From Zygnema cylindricum (lineage: Eukaryota > Streptophyta > Zygnematophyceae > Zygnematales > Zygnemataceae): a DNA stretch of 64,000 nucleotides. Where the stretch lies: assembly GCA_037447655.1 (NCBI GenBank), contig JBBHKE010000349.1, positions 186,001 to 250,000 on the forward strand, written 5' to 3'. This document shows, piece after piece, positions 34,879-48,100 of this stretch. A program made the translations under genes and the position numbers. Numbering within the stretch: the stretch's first letter is position 1; every line of letters begins with the position of its first letter. The notes below the pieces were generated by a model. That model was given only the letters and a program-made list of their open reading frames with translations. It ran no database searches and was not told the origin of the DNA.

Positions 34879-35571
34879 TGTTGGTTTTAGTGCGATCTTT
34901 GGCGATTTATTTGTACCGGCAAGGATTTATTTGTACCGGCAAAATTTTACCGATTCACATTTTGTGACGTGACGTGACGCGACAAATCGAAATGTACGGA
35001 ATCTGACGACGATTCCGCCAACCTTATTTTGTGTACAGATTGTGTCAGAACTGAGGAGCGGCACATTTTGGTGGAAAACGACAATTGGCAATATCTCATT
35101 GCACCACTTATTTAGTCATTTCATCACAAGATGACAAATAGAAAGATATAAAGTGCATCAAGGCACTTAAAATATTTATCTTTTGGAAATGTCATGCAGA
35201 TCACTCTCAAACTCAAAACACTCAAGATTTATAGAAAAGCATCTACTTTATTAGATCAGAACTCTTTGTACATTCTTATTAGGATCCTTATCATAGATCA
35301 TAGAAGGAGAATGCAGCTTTATTAAAAGATAGTCCGTAGGAACAATTTGTATTCCAATCGGGGCTCACTTCGGCTTACGCCTTATGGCCCCTTGACTATA
35401 ACTACATTTCTCAAGCTGCCTAAACTTGTCTAATCTATTGGTTTGTTACTATGCTTCTCCCATTGCTATCTACTTAGTGGTTCCTACAGGCTAAGTTTTG
35501 CTCTGTATAGATTTTATGTGTTTATAAGCTGGGTGCGCACTGGCTTATATGACCCTGTAAAACTATTATCA
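34879..35571 (+). mobile_element. 693-bp insertion, LTR-like
   Basis: Relative to the gene A flank (ACACATTGTATTATGTTCC near 30860), this position carries an extra segment starting TGTTGGTTTTAG and ending CTATTATCA. CAAT occurs at both junctions. It has the look of a solo LTR with a TG...CA frame. The same insertion, of equal length, is at 55581-56273 in reverse, so it predates the inverted duplication. Confidence 0.6.
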
Positions 35572-38541
35572 ATATGTTCCAATGGAGGACAAATGGTCTA
35601 ATTTAACTTGTATTGCTTTATAAAACAAAAAAAGACAAAATACATACGACGATGATGAAATCGTAACAATTCTTTTTTTCCAACATATGCTTGAGTTTTC
35701 ATGATAAGATGATGATTTAACTTTCATTTAATAATTTCGTCTCCATTTTCTTGCGTAGTTTCCGCGTGTATTTACTCTCTGGTATCATTAAATTATTTCA
35801 AAACTATAACTTTTGCTTTTTTACGTACATTTTAGATTGCCAAGTCTTTGGGCAACTTTTAAAGTTTAATTTGAAATACTGAATAAACAAGAAAAAAGGG
35901 AAAAAGCAGTAGAGCTTTAAACAAAATGGCAGTGAAACGAGTCAAAAGAGATACATTAGTTATTGTTTACAACTAATTGAAATAATGTTTCTATAACACC
36001 CATCTTCTTGTACATGTTTCTTGGCTTTATTTTTGGCCTTTGTCCACAAAATTTTCTTTTCTTTTTCTGCCACAACAGTATGGGAAATCCTGCCCACTGT
36101 AAACAATGTGGAAAGAACATAAGAGTACCGATGGGAAGACAATATGTTCAAGCTGAATTTTAAACCAAAGAAATTAAATTAAAAAAGTGTTGTCCGGATA
36201 AACATGACATCTCATAAGTACATGAAATTTTATACCACCATGATTAATATAGACAGCAAAGTGATGCGGTTATATCTGGTGGTAATGGTCCATTCCAAAT
36301 GAAAAAAATGGTAAACTAAAATTCTACCTAGAGGTTTACCGCCCACAAATTTTAGAAGAAGTGAATGATGTGGTCCAAGTTAAGTCATGTGCCACCAAAC
36401 AAAAAAATAGAGAAGAAAAAGTCAATGATGATGCAAACTTCTAAGTAGAGGAAATTTCCCACGAAACATACCTTTGCACATATCCTTTAGCATTTGGGGT
36501 ACATGAGCACATTTTTGTTTGCGTTTACAATACCACTCAAAACAGGACATGAAAAGGGGGAGAGAACCAGAATGAGCGAAACGATAAGGAAGATTTTTTC
36601 TTGTAAACAAGCATCCAGATAGGGTGGACTAACACTACAATCGGTCCAGTCTTTGGTTTAAAATGTGTACATTGGATAAATGTAATGTGTTTTAGCCTAC
36701 AATGGCGCATAGAACAAAGGTTGCTTACGGTTTTGTTGATTTCAGTTTTCTTGTGCAAGCTGATTTTTTAGTGTACTTATTGTCCTTCTAGGGCACAGTT
36801 TGTCGGCTCAGTTTAACAAATAGCACATGTAAATGGGGAAAAGGCAAATAGGCGGCGGTGAAGGAGGAGGAGGAGGAGGGGGGAGGGGAAGGGGGATGGT
36901 TCCCTCAGGCCACCCAACTTGAATGTGACACACACGTGTGGAATCCATCATGGACATTACTCAACACTCCCGCTCTCGATGTACTCATCTACTCCAGCAA
37001 GGATGAAGTGGTAGGGGAGGGGGAGGAGGGGGAGAGCGAAGGGCGAGGGTGAGGGAAATGGAAGTTCTGGAGGAAAGAGGACTGGGTAGGAAGAAGAGAG
37101 GGAAAGTGTGAGATTGTAAAGGAGGCAGAAAATGGTCAAGTGGGCGAGGGGTGAAATCGGAAGGAGGAGCCGAGTAATGAAAAGAGAGGTAGAAGAAGGA
37201 GCTCGGCATGAACATATTGTCTTCCCAACCGTGCTTTTATGTTCATTCCACATTTACAATGGAAAGAACAGTGGTCGTTTTGCGTATAGCTGTACTGCTT
37301 TTTACATTGCTTGTTAAAACCTAGTTAAGGCAAGTTTTGACTACAATTTACAGACGTAAAAATACAAAACATATAAGTTCGATAAAATGAAAGCCAATTA
37401 CATAACGAAATTGGGATTTACGAAAAAGGATAATACGTGTCCTCATTCAATGTACATTTTTACGTATACATGCGCAGTAAAAAGCAAGTAGCCATTGTAT
37501 TCTCATCCAGATTCCTTCAATAAAAACCACATACAGAAAACAGAGTCTAGTTATCTCAACCACAAATTCTTGAAAAGAGCTTTATAAAAAAAGTATTGTA
37601 CAAAATAATCTAGAATAACTTGATTTAACCCCGCCTCCCCCAAAAAAAGGAAAAAGTACCGATGGAACAATGGTACAACAAAAGTTATCTGTAACCTTTA
37701 CTCAAGATTTAAAAAAAATAATAATAATCAAAATCAAAAGGTAACAAAGAATCAACACTATTTCAGTATTGTTGCACAAAAGTTGCAATATCTCGTCAAT
37801 CCCTCCAAAAAATTCAGAACGTTCTTCTTGTTGTCGATGAAAACAATTTCCCTTTTGAATCCTCAGGCTGTAACAAAAGCCAAAACACCTACGACTTAAT
37901 TAGCATTTACATTATAGTTAAAAACTGCACATACAGTAGGCGAATTTACAATGTCTGAAAATGTTAAAAATAAATAGTTTTCAGAGGATTTATAAATGTC
38001 ACCAAGTAAATACATATCGAATCTTTTTTTATGGTTTGTTATGATTTCGTTATGGTCCTCTGACTTTTGTCTTTTATTGTTTAGTTAAGCGTTTTGTCCT
38101 CCATTGTTGTTTTCATTTGACACCTAGCTTGTCGCTTACCTTGGCGCCCAGATTAGATCGCATATCTTGGGGGAAATTTCCATTGAAACAAATTACAAGG
38201 TTTTATGTAGTCTCATGTACTAACTTTGAGGAAAGCGTAACATAAATAGTTCATCTTTTCCCGATATACTATTTTTTTTTAGCGTCCCAACAGCTTAATG
38301 CATTGAAATATGTTCCGAATTTCCCCGTAGACCATTGCAGTGCACACATTAAGTAAATGATTGGCCTCTCAACTGTACATAATTCTCTCGACCTCCTATC
38401 ACTTTTATCAATCAGATTACAAAGCCTTCACTGGAATCTCTTCTTCCCTCTTTGTTTCATCTTGCTTTCTTTGCCATGGCTTCAGCTTCTTCTCCTATAG
38501 CGTCCAATCCTTCACCACCTTTCTCAATCACAAGTTAAGAA
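35572..38541. other. Interval between B and C, no gene seen
   Basis: This is 3' flank shared with the right arm (54060-55560). About 36650-37400 is unmatched there; it includes a G-rich purine stretch (36850-37130). The conserved 3' block of gene C is at 37867 on the minus strand. No coding evidence was found. Confidence 0.55.
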
Positions 38542-40014
38542 CTAATTACTGTGGATGGTGGACTCACGGCGGTAGCAGGACCGTTTGTCGACCGTCAGCT
38601 TGTACTTTTTGTCGCATGTGCAAGTCAGCGTCGTACGGGAACAAGTTCCGTGACCGCCGCACGCTCCGTACTTTTGTGGCGTGTTGCAGAATTTGTTGCA
38701 CTCGGCTACCGTACGCTGGGCCTGAACGGTTCCGCACACTTTTGTCGTATTCTGAGAAAACAAGCAGTTGTTTTGAAGGATCGTACAGAACGGTTTTCCG
38801 TTAGAGGTGACAGTGATGGGGCCCGAAAAATAGTTATCCGAGATGACTACTCCCAAAGTGGACGAGAAATTCGCATCGATGACGAGGGATCCTGAAAAAT
38901 AGTTATTGAAAAGATACCTGGAAAATAGATTGGGAAAAATAATAGGTAACATTAGATTGTTATCCACAATTGGTGTGGATTTCATTAACAAGTTTAGCAC
39001 ACCATCAATCATTGGGGAAGAAAATTAATTCAGGAGTAGCATTAAATATAGAGATGCGTATGACATTATACCTTTATAGAACGAAACTCCACTATTCAGG
39101 CTATTATTGTGTGTGTTATGTTGCCAAGTTTAACACAAGTGCAATCATTTGATTTGGATCGTTTGGACAATTCATGTGGAAACGGCACGCAGGTCATTCT
39201 AACATCTAACTCCGACATTTGCAAGAATTAATGTGGAAACAGTGCAATCATTTGACTCGAAATGTTGTGATAATTCTCATGGATTAGATACGTATGCCAT
39301 TCTAGCTTTTAAATCCACTATTGACAATACTTAATGTGGACGGATGAAAGAACGCTTGGAAAACAAATGACAAACAGACAAAACATTCCATGGATAATAT
39401 TGTACGATTATAATTTGTAAGGAATTACTTTGAAATCTGACATCATTTTGGACTGACCGCCACAGTTTATTCGTGGTTTTCGGAATTTTAAAGGGATTTC
39501 GAAAGTAAACTTAAAACAACAAACTTACAACTGCTGTAAAAGTTTCAAATTTTTGATTGAGGTTGGAATGCGTCCCTCGAAGTTGTTGAAATTCAACCTC
39601 CTGCAAATTTGAACAAATTTCTAGAGCTCCTTAAAAATCATATGTACATTCTGCATATATAGACCATGAAGATGTTTTTTCCTTACAAATCATATGTGCT
39701 TTATGCATATACCGTGAAGATGTTGATGAACATGTGCACCCGATGTTTTACATTTTACTCGATAACAAATCAAAAAAAAATGCGTCTTTGTAAATTTATG
39801 AAACAAAAAATTATAACATTTAAAATGAAAAAATCATAAATCAAGCCAGGAATTGTAAAGACAAAAAAAATCTTACAAAGTTGTGAGTCTGGTGAGTTTT
39901 CCGATGGAATTTGGAATAGTTCCATTGAATATATTGAAACCCAATAACCTTCAAATAACAACAAAACAAAAATAAACAAAATCTCATGTGTAAAAAAGAG
40001 AGAGGAAGTAGGCA

Positions 40015-40186
40015 TAAAAAAAAAGAGAGAGAATGAGAGAGAGAGGGTAAGAGAGAGAGAGAGGGGGAGAGAGAGAGAGAGGGAGAGAGGGAGAGAGAGA
40101 GAGGGGAGGGAGAGAGGGGGAGAGAGGGAGAGAGGGAGAGAGGGGGAGAGGGGGAGAGGGGGAGAGAGAGAGAGAGAGAGAGAGTT
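40015..40186. repeat. GA-rich microsatellite in intron 6 of gene C
   Basis: A GA/GGGA-type run of about 170 bases on the plus strand. Confidence 0.93.
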
Positions 40187-41357
40187 GAGTGACCAAAATG
40201 CTTAAATTTTCACAGGTATTCTCATAAGGCAAAGCTGTTAGAAAGTGTGAGGACCCTCAAAATTCAAAAGCGTCAAGAAAACGAGTAAAGAAACACAAAA
40301 TCGTATTTGTTGGACGAAATAGATTTGTGGAAAACGTCTCATGTATAAATAACGTTCATATACAAAATGGAAAACTGTATGAATATTCATAAAAATGTTT
40401 CATATACATCGTGATTCTTGCTATTAATTACATCGTTACCACTGTTATTGATTCGATTAAGAATACAAATTCAACTCACAACTCTTTTAAATGTTGCAAT
40501 TTTCCGATGCCAATTGGAAGTGGACCTCCAAGGGTACCTTCTTGTGCCGAAACATCTCTGATATTGCACAGAAAAAATTGGATTAAAATCAAAATTGAAT
40601 TACAAAAAAATCAATATTAGATGTCAAAAACATGTGCAGGAGACTTTCAATGTTGCATTAATTTTGTTTCCAATTTCACGTGTGAAATGAATTTTGTTTG
40701 AGAAAATTTAAAGGTTGAAATGTCAATATTACGATTCTCGACCCATAATTTATTTTAGTTTGTGCAGAAAAACATACCTATGTAATCTTTCTGAACTTCG
40801 TTTTCAGACTTAAAGAAAAAATTAACGAGACCAAATAAACTAAACCAGACTCGTGAAAATTTTGAAACAAGCAGAGGACGCTAAAAGAAATGGTTATTTT
40901 CTTTTATTGGAGATTATTTTTTGTCAATTGCGATAATTCACAGTCAAAGAAATCGGTTTTTAGAAAAAAATAAAAAATGCAAAACCTGGAATTAAAAAAT
41001 CTTACAAAATTTCGAGATATTGTAAGTTGACAATAGTGTCGGGAAGGACTCCTTTAAGACGGTTGAGAGGAATAATTAGAAAGAAAAAAAAAATCAATAC
41101 CAATCAATAAACATAAAAAATAGAAATGGGAATCTAGGATTTTTCCCTTTCACATATTGAGTCAAATAATAATAAACAGGAATATTAACTAAATGTAGTG
41201 GGAAAGTGAAGAGATCTTCATTAAATTTGAAGAAAACTATGAGAAAAACACAAGATTTTTAAGTTCAATGATTTAAATATATATAAAACAAAAAGCATTT
41301 CTGTGAAATATTCCTGATACAAGGTTTTCAGAAAAGTGATTTTTCCAATTGCGCTCG

Positions 41358-41396
41358 AAAAAATTAAAAAAAAAAAAAAACAAGAAAAAAATTCAA

Positions 41397-41431
<35 letters not shown>
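41358..41431. repeat. A-rich tract replacing the 5' half of gene C exon 4
   Basis: The tract starts where homology to exon 4 stops and ends in about 34 consecutive A (41398-41431). Confidence 0.85.
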
Positions 41432-41433
<2 letters not shown>

Positions 41434-42191
41434 TAGGGAGATTTCAGGCTCTCATTGTGGAAAACTGAACTCAAATTTTTTTTTTGAATTCATGCACTCA
41501 CCATAGTCGTCAACATTTTATTCCTTGCCTACAAATTTTCTACACAAATGCAACCAAAATCTTGACATTCCGTACAATTCCTATGCATGATGTTTGAAAG
41601 ATAACCCTTTAAATAATTACATTACAAAAAAGAATCACTTAAAAAAAAATAACAAAGGCATTATAAAGTCCCACCGGTCGACCGGTAAAAGATCATTCCA
41701 ATTTCATTTTCCTATTTTTCCTATTTCAATCCTCCCTCCTTCCCCCCTCCCTCCCTCCCTCCCTCCCTCCCTCCCTCCCACCTCCAGTCCAACTACCCAT
41801 TAGCTTTTTAGTAAACCAAGAGATCAACAAATGAAACATACAAAAAAATAAAAAAATCAGAAAAGATTTCTTACATGTTGACTACCCCTCCTTCCGAATT
41901 AAACAAAAAACTCCAAAACCCATTTTGCACAATTCGCATTCGATAAATATAACTGTATTGAAATAAATAAATGGGGGTTAGTGACCGGAACCCCAAACCT
42001 CTCCTTCACCTTCATTAAAGCTGCTCCTGCACTCCCAGAAAAAGGAGGGAGGATATGGGAGAGGGGAGAGGGTGGGAGGTGAGCGAGACGGGAGAGGAAA
42101 GACAAGGTAGGGAAAGCGGAGAGAGGGAAGAAGGGGTAAGAAATAGAGTGAGAGGACAATTGGGGAAAAAAATAATGGAGGAGAGTGCTTT

Positions 42192-42226
<35 letters not shown>

Positions 42227-42809
42227 GAGAGAGAGAGAGAGAGAGAGACCATATCTGGCTGTGACAAATATCACAGAAACTTTCGGTGTGAAGAATGTTT
42301 TCCAACGAACAATTGTATGAAAAAAAAGGGTAGAAAGGACAAGCCAGATTGCTTGTCACAAATGTCACTACTAGTTCTCTATTCCTAAAAAGGTGCAGAA
42401 AAGGAAAAAATTGAGGGAAGTCCACAAATCACAAAATTCTGCCATTCAAGCTGGAAAAAAACAGAAGTGGGGTTGACAGTTTTAGTGTGGGTTGGTGGAG
42501 GAAGGGGGGGAGGTGGTGGGGAAGGGAGAGTGGAGGACTCACTATCTGACAAAGACATTTTGGCTCCTTCTGCTCCCAGAAAAAGACAAAAGAGGAACAG
42601 GACGGAGGAGGAGCTGCAGGGAAGGGAAAACGGAAAACTGAACTGGTGCACATGAATCGTTACAGGGAAAAATAAAAATATAAAAAAATATAGAACTAAG
42701 TTCAAAACATTTAGAACTTAGTTTTTACAAAAATAAATCAGAAATAAAACAGTGAACCGATGGCTTACCTGAGCAGTCCTCCATTCTGAGAGGTTTTTTG
42801 TGGAGCCAT

Positions 42810-45192
42810 CACCTCCCTTTCTCCCTCTCCCTCTTCTCTCACTCTCTCGCTCTCTCTCTTGCTTACTCTCTCCTGCTTACTCTTTCCATTGTCCTCTCTC
42901 GCGACTCTCTGCTCTCCCTCTCCCCCTCTCTCTCGCTCTCTTTGGGTGTGCGTGCGAGGGCGTGTGCACACTGCAAAATTGTCTGAGACTGGAATCGGCG
43001 CCAGAGAAATATATATGCGCAGGACCAGTATGGCGTCCGTACATCATCGGTAAACATCCGTACACCTCGGTTCCGGCTGTACTTATTGTACATGTACCTT
43101 TCTACAGTTTTCAAAGTTTTCAGAGTTTGTTTGTGTTTGTCGGAGGTTTTTGTCGTTTAGTGGAGTTGGGAGATTACCTTGAAACTTCAAAAGTACAGTT
43201 CTGTAGATAAGCCCAGTTTGGCATCTTGCCGCAGCTGTCCAGTATTGATTCTAATCATTTTGTCGGCTACTTTTCCACAGTTTTCAAAGTTTTCAAAATT
43301 TGTTTGTTCTTGTCGGTGATTTTTGGCGTGTAGTGTTGTATGGACGAGATGACTGTACCACGAACCTTCATTAGGTCCTGGTCATCCTTCGCGGGATTTC
43401 CGGAGCCACCGGCAAATCGTCACCGATGAAGCTTCTAAGAGCCGACGTAGTTTCTGCGAAAGTGGTAAACGGCTTTTTGAAGCGTATGCTTAACTTTTAA
43501 GGTGCGACGTTTTTAAATGTTTAGCGTGCGCACGTTTTATGTAAAGCGCACTGAAAAGGTTTAGTGCGACGCTTAGCTGGCGTAAACGAGCCGTCGGATG
43601 GCAGAAAGGCAATCGTCGACGCGTCGCGCATCGGCCCATCGCGTGCAGTTATCTGTCGGGGAAAGGTATATCTGACCGTGTATCGTCAATAGTGTTAATA
43701 ATTTTTTCGCCACTTTATAAATCTTTTCTCCGTACACAATTTTCGGATTTTGAATTTAAGACCTCCAATCGGAAGCTGAGAATCTTACCTTTGAATCGCA
43801 ACCGTCAGATATATAAACCGACGTGCGTGTACGGAGAAAATGTTTAAAGAGACGAAATAAATATCAGTACTAATAGCGATTCACGGTGTAGCATATCCAC
43901 GCGGGCGAAACTGGTAAACCGTAGACCTTATGGAAACATTTTCACATTATTAAGGGTTCACCTCAATCTGATATAAGACAACCTAATTTGTAATTTACTG
44001 TACTTCTGCACTTTTTGGTACAAGCAAAAATGCTATAAGGCGTACTTGTAAAATATTATATTTGGCCACATTGACACGTGTACACAAATTGTTTGCCAGG
44101 TGTCACACCTGCTAGAATTTTTTTAACAAAATATAATGTTTTGTCTCAATTTTTGTCGTTTTAGAGGAAAATGAGAGAAGAGCCTTGCAACCACGTGGAA
44201 GCCTATCAACACAAGGCTCCACGTGGCTGGCTTGACAGCTGTTTTAAAACCTATTTTTTTCGAATTTATGCACACCTTTCGTTCTTCGAACGTACGGTAC
44301 GGTATTGTAGTGGTCCTCAAAATTCAAGATAAACATTTGGATCTGGGATAAGACGTGCCACGTGTCCAATGATGAGTCATTAAGAGTACTTTTTAACCCA
44401 CCGATGGCAGTATCGGATTACGTCACATTTCTCTCTGGATTGCCACGCTGGCATCTCATGTTTCACATGGGATCGAAGAAAATCTTCCGTACCAAGGTCA
44501 GAGCTGGAACAAAAAATCCTTTTATCCACTCTTTGATCCAATAGTATGCTGCCACCTGGCACACAGCCTTAGTATCTACACTAAAAACGTAAGAAACCCT
44601 CGGTGTGTAGTTTCAACGGAAAATACGGGCGGGGGAAGATTCGAAATATGCGGCGCAGATGTTTGTCAATCGCTTTTAAGCATTTTCCTGGAAGTTTCAC
44701 TATTCTAGAACACACTACAAGACAAAAGTGTACGACCAGAAGCAACAAACTTCTAAGAACTTTGAAAACTTTGAAAAGCGTAGAATCGACGAAACAGCGA
44801 ACTCCGTAAAAATGGTGTGGACCGCATCTCAGGCGCACTGCTGTGATTTGTACGGTAATGTACGGACGCGATTCGATACTGTACGGACGCGATGCTGGTC
44901 CCGCATATATATTCCTGTCGAGCGGATGCCATTCTCAAACATTTCTGTCTTCGCTCCGTCACACCTACTCCCAGCGAGAGCGAGAGAGAGAGGGAAAGAG
45001 GGAGCGCGAAAGAAGGCGAGGGAGAGCGAGAGAGGGAGAGGCAGAGCGAGATCCGAGAGAGAGGGCGACAAGAACAGGGAGCGAGAGAGAAAGCGAGATA
45101 AAGAGCGAGACAGGCAGCAAGAGGGCGAGTGTGAGCGAGTGAGAGAGAGAGAGAGGGAGAGAGAGAGAGAGAGAGAGAGAGAAGGAGTGGTG
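42810..45192. promoter_or_regulatory. Shared intergenic region of divergent genes C and D
   Basis: C is transcribed to the left and D to the right. The D side (43990-45192) repeats the gene A promoter: CACGTG at 44075, 44192, 44220 and 44359, GTAC words near 44290 and 44850-44885, a TATATAT box at 44906-44912, and a GA-rich leader from 44977. The C side has a TATATAT at 43010-43016 and a CT-rich leader on the plus strand (42818-42950). The middle (43400-43980) shows no gene. Confidence 0.7.
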
Positions 45193-48100
45193 ATGGCTCC
45201 ACAGAAAAGCTTTCAAAATGGAGGACTGTCCAGGTAAGAGAGTTTTCCGATCCTTATCTTTATTGTTGCAGTTCTAGCTCGAGACATTTTGTCATTTTCC
45301 CAGTAGCGATCTATGAGCAGCTGTTCAGTTTTCCGTTTTTTTTTTTTTTTTTTCCCCTCCGTGCAGCTCCTCCTCCGTACTGTTCCTCTTTTGTCTTTTT
45401 CTGGGAGCACTGGCAACTGAAGGAGCCATAATGTCTTCGTCAGATAGTGAGTCCTCCATCCCTCTCTCTACCCCTCCGCCTCTCCCTCTCCCTCCGCCAC
45501 CCCCTTCTTTCCACCCACCCACACCATCCACCCTCTCTCTACCCCCGCCATCCCTCCCCATCTTCTTTCTACCAGTATTTATCCACACTATATTGTGTTG
45601 TTCTTGATAACTGATTCGGGATAGAGTGCTGGGAGTGACATTTGTCACAAAATTTTGACTGGTCGTTTTTTTTTTTTTTTTTTTTTTTTACATTGTTCTT
45701 CCAAAAACGTGGTTCCCACCGATACGTGACTGTGACTTTTGTCACAGTCGTCTCTGTCTCTCTCTCTCTCTCTCCCGTTCTCTCTCTCATTTTCTCTGTC
45801 TCTCCCACTACCTTTTCCTGTTAATTTTTTTTCTCTGACTCTTACCTCTTCTCCTCTCGCCCATTTTCCCTTTCCCTGGCACATCCTTTCTCTCCCGCTC
45901 ATCAACCACCCTCTCCCCTCTCCTTTCTCCCCTCTCCCCTCTCCCCTCCCCCCTCTCCCCTCTCCTTCCCCCTATTTTCTGAGAGTGCAGGAGTGGCTCT
46001 AATGAAGGTGAAAGGGGAATTTACATTTTCGGTCTCTAATCCCAATTTATTGAAATCTTGGCATTTATCGAATGCGAATTGTTCAAAATGGTTTGGAGTT
46101 TCTTGTAATTCCAAAGGACGGGTGGTAAACATGTGAGAAATCGTCTTTAATTTTATGATTTTTTAATTTTATGATTTTATGGTTTTTGTTTTTAATTTTT
46201 GTTCGTTGACTTTTTTGGTTTTTGTATAAAACATAAATGGGTAGATGGAGAGGAGTTAGGTTGAAAAATGGATAATGGAAATCTAAATCGAAATTTTTGA
46301 AATTGGAAGGATCTTTTGTCGGTCGATAGTTGAGAATTTAAGATCCCTATTGTTTTTTTTTCTTTTTTTTTTTTAATAATTTTAACTTCGTTTAAGCGTT
46401 AGACAGTATGAACAGGAATTTTCCGAAATGTAAAATTTTTGGATGCATTTGTGTAGAAGTATTTAGGCAAGGAATAAAAATATTGTGATTATGGTGATTA
46501 CATGAATTCAGATAAAAAGGGTTTTTTTTTTTTGCATTCATCTTTGAGTTCAGTTTCCTCCAACGAAAGCCTGAAATGTTCCTCAATTTTAGATTTTTTT
46601 TTGCCCTTTTTTTTTTGTAGAACGTTAAACTTGCTGGATATTACGGGAACTATCTCGAGAGCCATTGGAAACATCACTTTTCTGAGAACCTTGTAAGGGA
46701 AATTCTTTCTTAACATTTTTTTTTTTAACGCATAATAGACATATATATTTAAATCGTCAAACTTCATAAGTTGGACGACTATTTTAGAGGGCAATGTAAT
46801 TTGAATTTTTTATGAAGCTGTTTATAACATTGTTTCTGTTTTTTTTTCACAGTTTTGTCAAAATTTAATGAAGATTTCCTTCTTTTCCCACTACATCTAG
46901 TTAAAATTAGTGTTTTTGTTTTTTTGTTTTTTCCCTTGGCTGCTTTCAAATATCATGCACGTTCATACTTTATTGGGGAATATTTATGAACCCTATTTGT
47001 TTTTTTTTAATTATTTTTAAAATTGTGATATTGAAAGTGAAGAATCCTAGACCCCCAATTAATTTTCTTATATTTATTATTGTTTTCGTTTTTTTTTCTT
47101 TCTATTTTTAAAAAAGGGTTCTTCCTCTCAACCGTATCCATGGAGTCCTTCCTGACACTATCGTCAACTTACGATACCTCGAAACCTTGTAAGATTTTAT
47201 TTTCCAACTTAAATATTTTTTCAATAAATCATTTTCTAGAAATCTTTGACTGTGGGTTATTGTAATTGACAAACAAAATCTTTAATAATAATAATAATAC
47301 AAAAAAAAATCAACACTCTTCTTGTCTCAAAATTTCCATGAGTGGTATTACTTTCTTTTAGTTGTTTTCATTATTGTTTGCTTTAAGTTTGAAAACATAG
47401 TCAAAAAAGAATACATTGTTTGTGTTTTCGACAACATTAATTAAAAATTGGGCGACAATTCTATTTAAGACATTTGAACCTTCAATTTTTCTGAAACAAA
47501 ATCCATTCCGCACGTGAAACTGAAACAAAAATCATTGCAACTTTGAAAATCTCCTGCTCATGTTTATCACTTTTGCACATCTCATACCGAAATTCATTGC
47601 AATATTTTTTTAATTTTAATCCGAACTGTAACTTTCAGAGATGTTTCGGAACAAGAAGGTCCCCTTGGAGGTCCAATTCCCATCGGTATCGGAAAATTGC
47701 GCAATTTAAAAGAGTTGTGAGTTGAATGTCTATTTTTAAAAGAACCATTAGTACTGGAAATGAAAATAGCAATAATATCATTGACACATTTAGATAATGA
47801 CAATTCATTTCGATTATTCTCATGAATATTTATACTGTTTTTCAATTTGTATGCATATATGTATCATTAATACATGTAATGTTTTCCGCAAGTCTTTTTT
47901 ATTAAAATTTCTTTACACATTTTCTTCAATGCTTTTGAACTTTGAGGCACCGATAGTTTAATTTAGTTGATATGATAGATAGACAGAAAATTAATAAATA
48001 ATGAGAGTGGAACTCAATTGATGAATTAAGGTACACGGAATTTTACATGAGTTACTTATTCTCCTCTCTAGTTTATCTCTGGTTTCACTTTTGTCGACAT

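Larger units (their letters stand above)
27331..38780. repeat. Left arm of the large inverted repeat
   Basis: The arm pairs in inverted order with 51836-64000. Gene A exons 4-9 correspond to gene G exons 4-9; the C-rich tract, orphan B, the 693-bp insertion and its flank correspond to the same features around F; and the last exon and 3' flank of C correspond to E. The left arm has about 750 bp near 36650-37400 that the right arm lacks. The arm probably continues left of 27331, because its partner runs off the window. Confidence 0.85.
38542..42809 (-). pseudogene. Gene C: LRR-EGF gene, full length but decayed
   Basis: Exon positions on the minus strand: 42809-42769, 42613-42543, 42026-41875, remnant 41357-41321, 41077-41006, 40557-40480, 39948-39877, 39600-39529, 38917-38542. 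The signal peptide survives with a 9-base deletion in exon 2. Exon 3 is 152 instead of 142 bases and loses its frame, ending KWVLEFFV then stop. Exon 4 keeps only its last 37 bases; the rest is replaced by A/T-rich sequence with a long poly(A) on the plus strand. Exon 5 has CT where the acceptor AG should be. Exons 6-9 remain open with good splice sites. C and D start head to head. The combination points to a pseudogene, though the 3' half looks little worn. Confidence 0.82.
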
